From: an uncultured Campylobacter sp.
GTDB lineage: Bacteria; Campylobacterota; Campylobacteria; Campylobacterales; Campylobacteraceae
Direction: 5' to 3'
Assembly (NCBI GenBank): GCA_937990735.1
Contig: CALKQT010000016.1
Coordinates: 1-7,745 of the forward strand
Length of the DNA: 7,745 nt
Each line of letters starts with the position of its first letter. Positions within the stretch are counted from its first letter, which is position 1. Shown here piece by piece: positions 6,860 to 7,745 of the stretch. Both the position numbers and the translations under genes were made by a program. Below the pieces are notes generated by a model. It was given only the letters and a program-made list of their open reading frames with translations. It was not told where the DNA came from and did no database searches.

Positions 6860-6895
6860 CAAGCGCTGCGGATTATGGGCTCGTTAAGCTTGCAT

Positions 6896-6905
6896 TGGAT
6901 AATAT
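6896..6905 (+). promoter_or_regulatory. possible -10 region for the right-edge gene
   Basis: TGGATAATAT resembles a sigma-70 -10 box (GATAAT at 6898-6903) preceded by TG. It would start transcription near 6910, just before the ribosome binding site at 6921. No convincing -35 or T tract precedes it. Because no clear terminator follows napD, read-through from the nap operon is an alternative. Confidence 0.3.
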
Positions 6906-6920
6906 AGCGCAATCTGCCCG

Positions 6921-6926
6921 AAGGAG
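6921..6926 (+). promoter_or_regulatory. strong ribosome binding site for a TTG start
   Basis: AAGGAG lies five bases before the TTG at 6932. The frame has a stop (TAG) at 6905-6907 and no ATG or GTG between it and 6932, so the site points to the TTG as the start. Confidence 0.7.
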
Positions 6927-6931
6927 TAAGC

Positions 6932-7745
6932 TTGCGCCTGAAATACCTTTGTATCATAGTTTTTCTAATTTGGCTTTGCATATTTATCGCCTTGCTGCCC
7001 ACATATAGAATTTCAGCTATCTTAGAAGCGCTTGATTTTAGCGATAAAAATCTAACGCAAAGAGAGATCGTAGAGTTAAATTTAAAAGATTACCTAAAAA
7101 AGCTTCACTACTTAGATAATTATCCGCAAATAGATTTTGGCAAGATGGCGGATATTCACTTAGACAAAAACGGCTATGAGAGAGTAAGATTTTCATGGTG
7201 CAACGGCGATAAATACCCCGATGATAGATGCGAATTTTGGAAGCTGGATAAGAGGCTAAATTTTGATTATCTAATGGATCTGGGTTCTAAAATTTGCAAA
7301 GACGGCGAACCTATACAAAACGCCGAAGAGATTATAGAAAACGACGAGGTTTTAAAGCTACGCCTCTTTTATCCTTGGGAGCAAAAGCATTTGATTGACG
7401 AAGATGGAAATTTTATAGATAATTTTATATATATGAGGTTTGGAGATGGCGCCAACCACTCATTCGACCTATTTACTGATTTTGTATTTATAAGTAAAAA
7501 TGACATACAATTACCAATTATGTACGAAACAAAAACTAAAAAATTTGACATAATTACTCCAGAAAACAGATGTTATAGAAAGCTTTTAAACTCTATATTT
7601 AGGGATATATTTTATCAACAAAAAAAGAGCATACACCCGTTTTGCTATAACTATAAAAAGATAATTGATGAAAATATGGATTGCGATAGAGAATATATAT
7701 TTTCTTTCATTTCAATATACGACAAGGGGAACAATCTCGATTATA
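6932..7745 (+). CDS. unidentified membrane-anchored protein, partial (3' end outside window)
   Basis: This frame is open for 271 codons from a TTG start and runs off the window edge. I do not recognise its family. Residues 5-22 (YLCIIVFLIWLCIFIALL) form one strongly hydrophobic segment after a basic start, so it is probably a single-pass membrane protein or an uncleaved signal anchor with the rest outside the cytoplasm. The following part is polar and rich in Asp, Glu, Lys, Tyr and Phe, with several cysteines (90, 100, 122, 214, 238, 251). Cys90 and Cys100 flank WCNGDKYPDDRCEFW, a possible disulfide pair. Coding is supported by the uninterrupted length, the good ribosome binding site and Campylobacter-like codon use. 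It is more AT-rich than the nap genes, especially after about 7380, which may mean later acquisition. It lies 203 bases after napD, and nothing ties it to nitrate reduction. Confidence 0.75.
   Translation, partial: MRLKYLCIIVFLIWLCIFIALLPTYRISAILEALDFSDKNLTQREIVELNLKDYLKKLHYLDNYPQIDFGKMADIHLDKNGYERVRFSWCNGDKYPDDRCEFWKLDKRLNFDYLMDLGSKICKDGEPIQNAEEIIENDEVLKLRLFYPWEQKHLIDEDGNFIDNFIYMRFGDGANHSFDLFTDFVFISKNDIQLPIMYETKTKKFDIITPENRCYRKLLNSIFRDIFYQQKKSIHPFCYNYKKIIDENMDCDREYIFSFISIYDKGNNLDY

Noticed and set aside
6843..6893. Possible tRNA-like segment (GGGCTCGTTA and CCCATAATC on the opposite strand)
   Set aside because: No acceptor stem, T-loop GTTCGA motif or CCA-adjacent pairing could be built around it on either strand.

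Overview
The window carries a complete periplasmic nitrate reductase operon, napA-napG-napH-napB-napL-napD, all on the plus strand. It is preceded by an AT-rich promoter region and followed by a short intergenic region and the first part of an unrelated gene that runs off the right edge. The gene order napAGHBLD, the absence of napC, the use of NapGH for quinol oxidation and the very AT-rich intergenic DNA with AAATTTTA words point to a Campylobacterota genome. Genus Campylobacter is most likely, probably one of the species with fairly GC-rich genes such as the oral group (C. gracilis, C. rectus, C. showae). The species cannot be fixed from the sequence alone.

Layout: positions 1-326 hold no convincing gene. 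They contain a good extended -10 promoter (TG-C-TATTAT, 273-281), an FNR/CRP-type palindrome (TTGAT-N4-ATCTA, 241-254) centred about 41 bases upstream of the inferred transcription start, and a small hairpin in the short leader. Positions 327-6728 hold the six nap genes. The junctions are a 3-base gap (A/G), ATGA overlaps (G/H, H/B, L/D) and a 9-base gap with the Shine-Dalgarno overlapping the previous stop (B/L), so one translationally coupled transcript is expected. Positions 6729-6931 hold AT-rich palindromes and short direct repeats without a clear intrinsic terminator. From 6932 to the end there is an open reading frame with a TTG start, a strong ribosome binding site and an N-terminal membrane segment; I do not recognise its family.

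How the genes work together: NapH (membrane) and NapG (periplasmic, Tat-exported, four Fe-S clusters) should take electrons from menaquinol and pass them to the dihaem cytochrome NapB. NapB reduces NapA, the molybdenum enzyme that converts nitrate to nitrite in the periplasm. NapD binds the twin-arginine leader of NapA during maturation. NapL is a beta-propeller-like accessory protein of poorly understood role.

Nothing here looks like a wholly new system. The observations most worth following are a 27-bp tandem-repeat, Asn-Ser-rich insertion inside NapL, the well placed FNR-type site in front of napA, and the unidentified membrane-anchored gene at the right edge.
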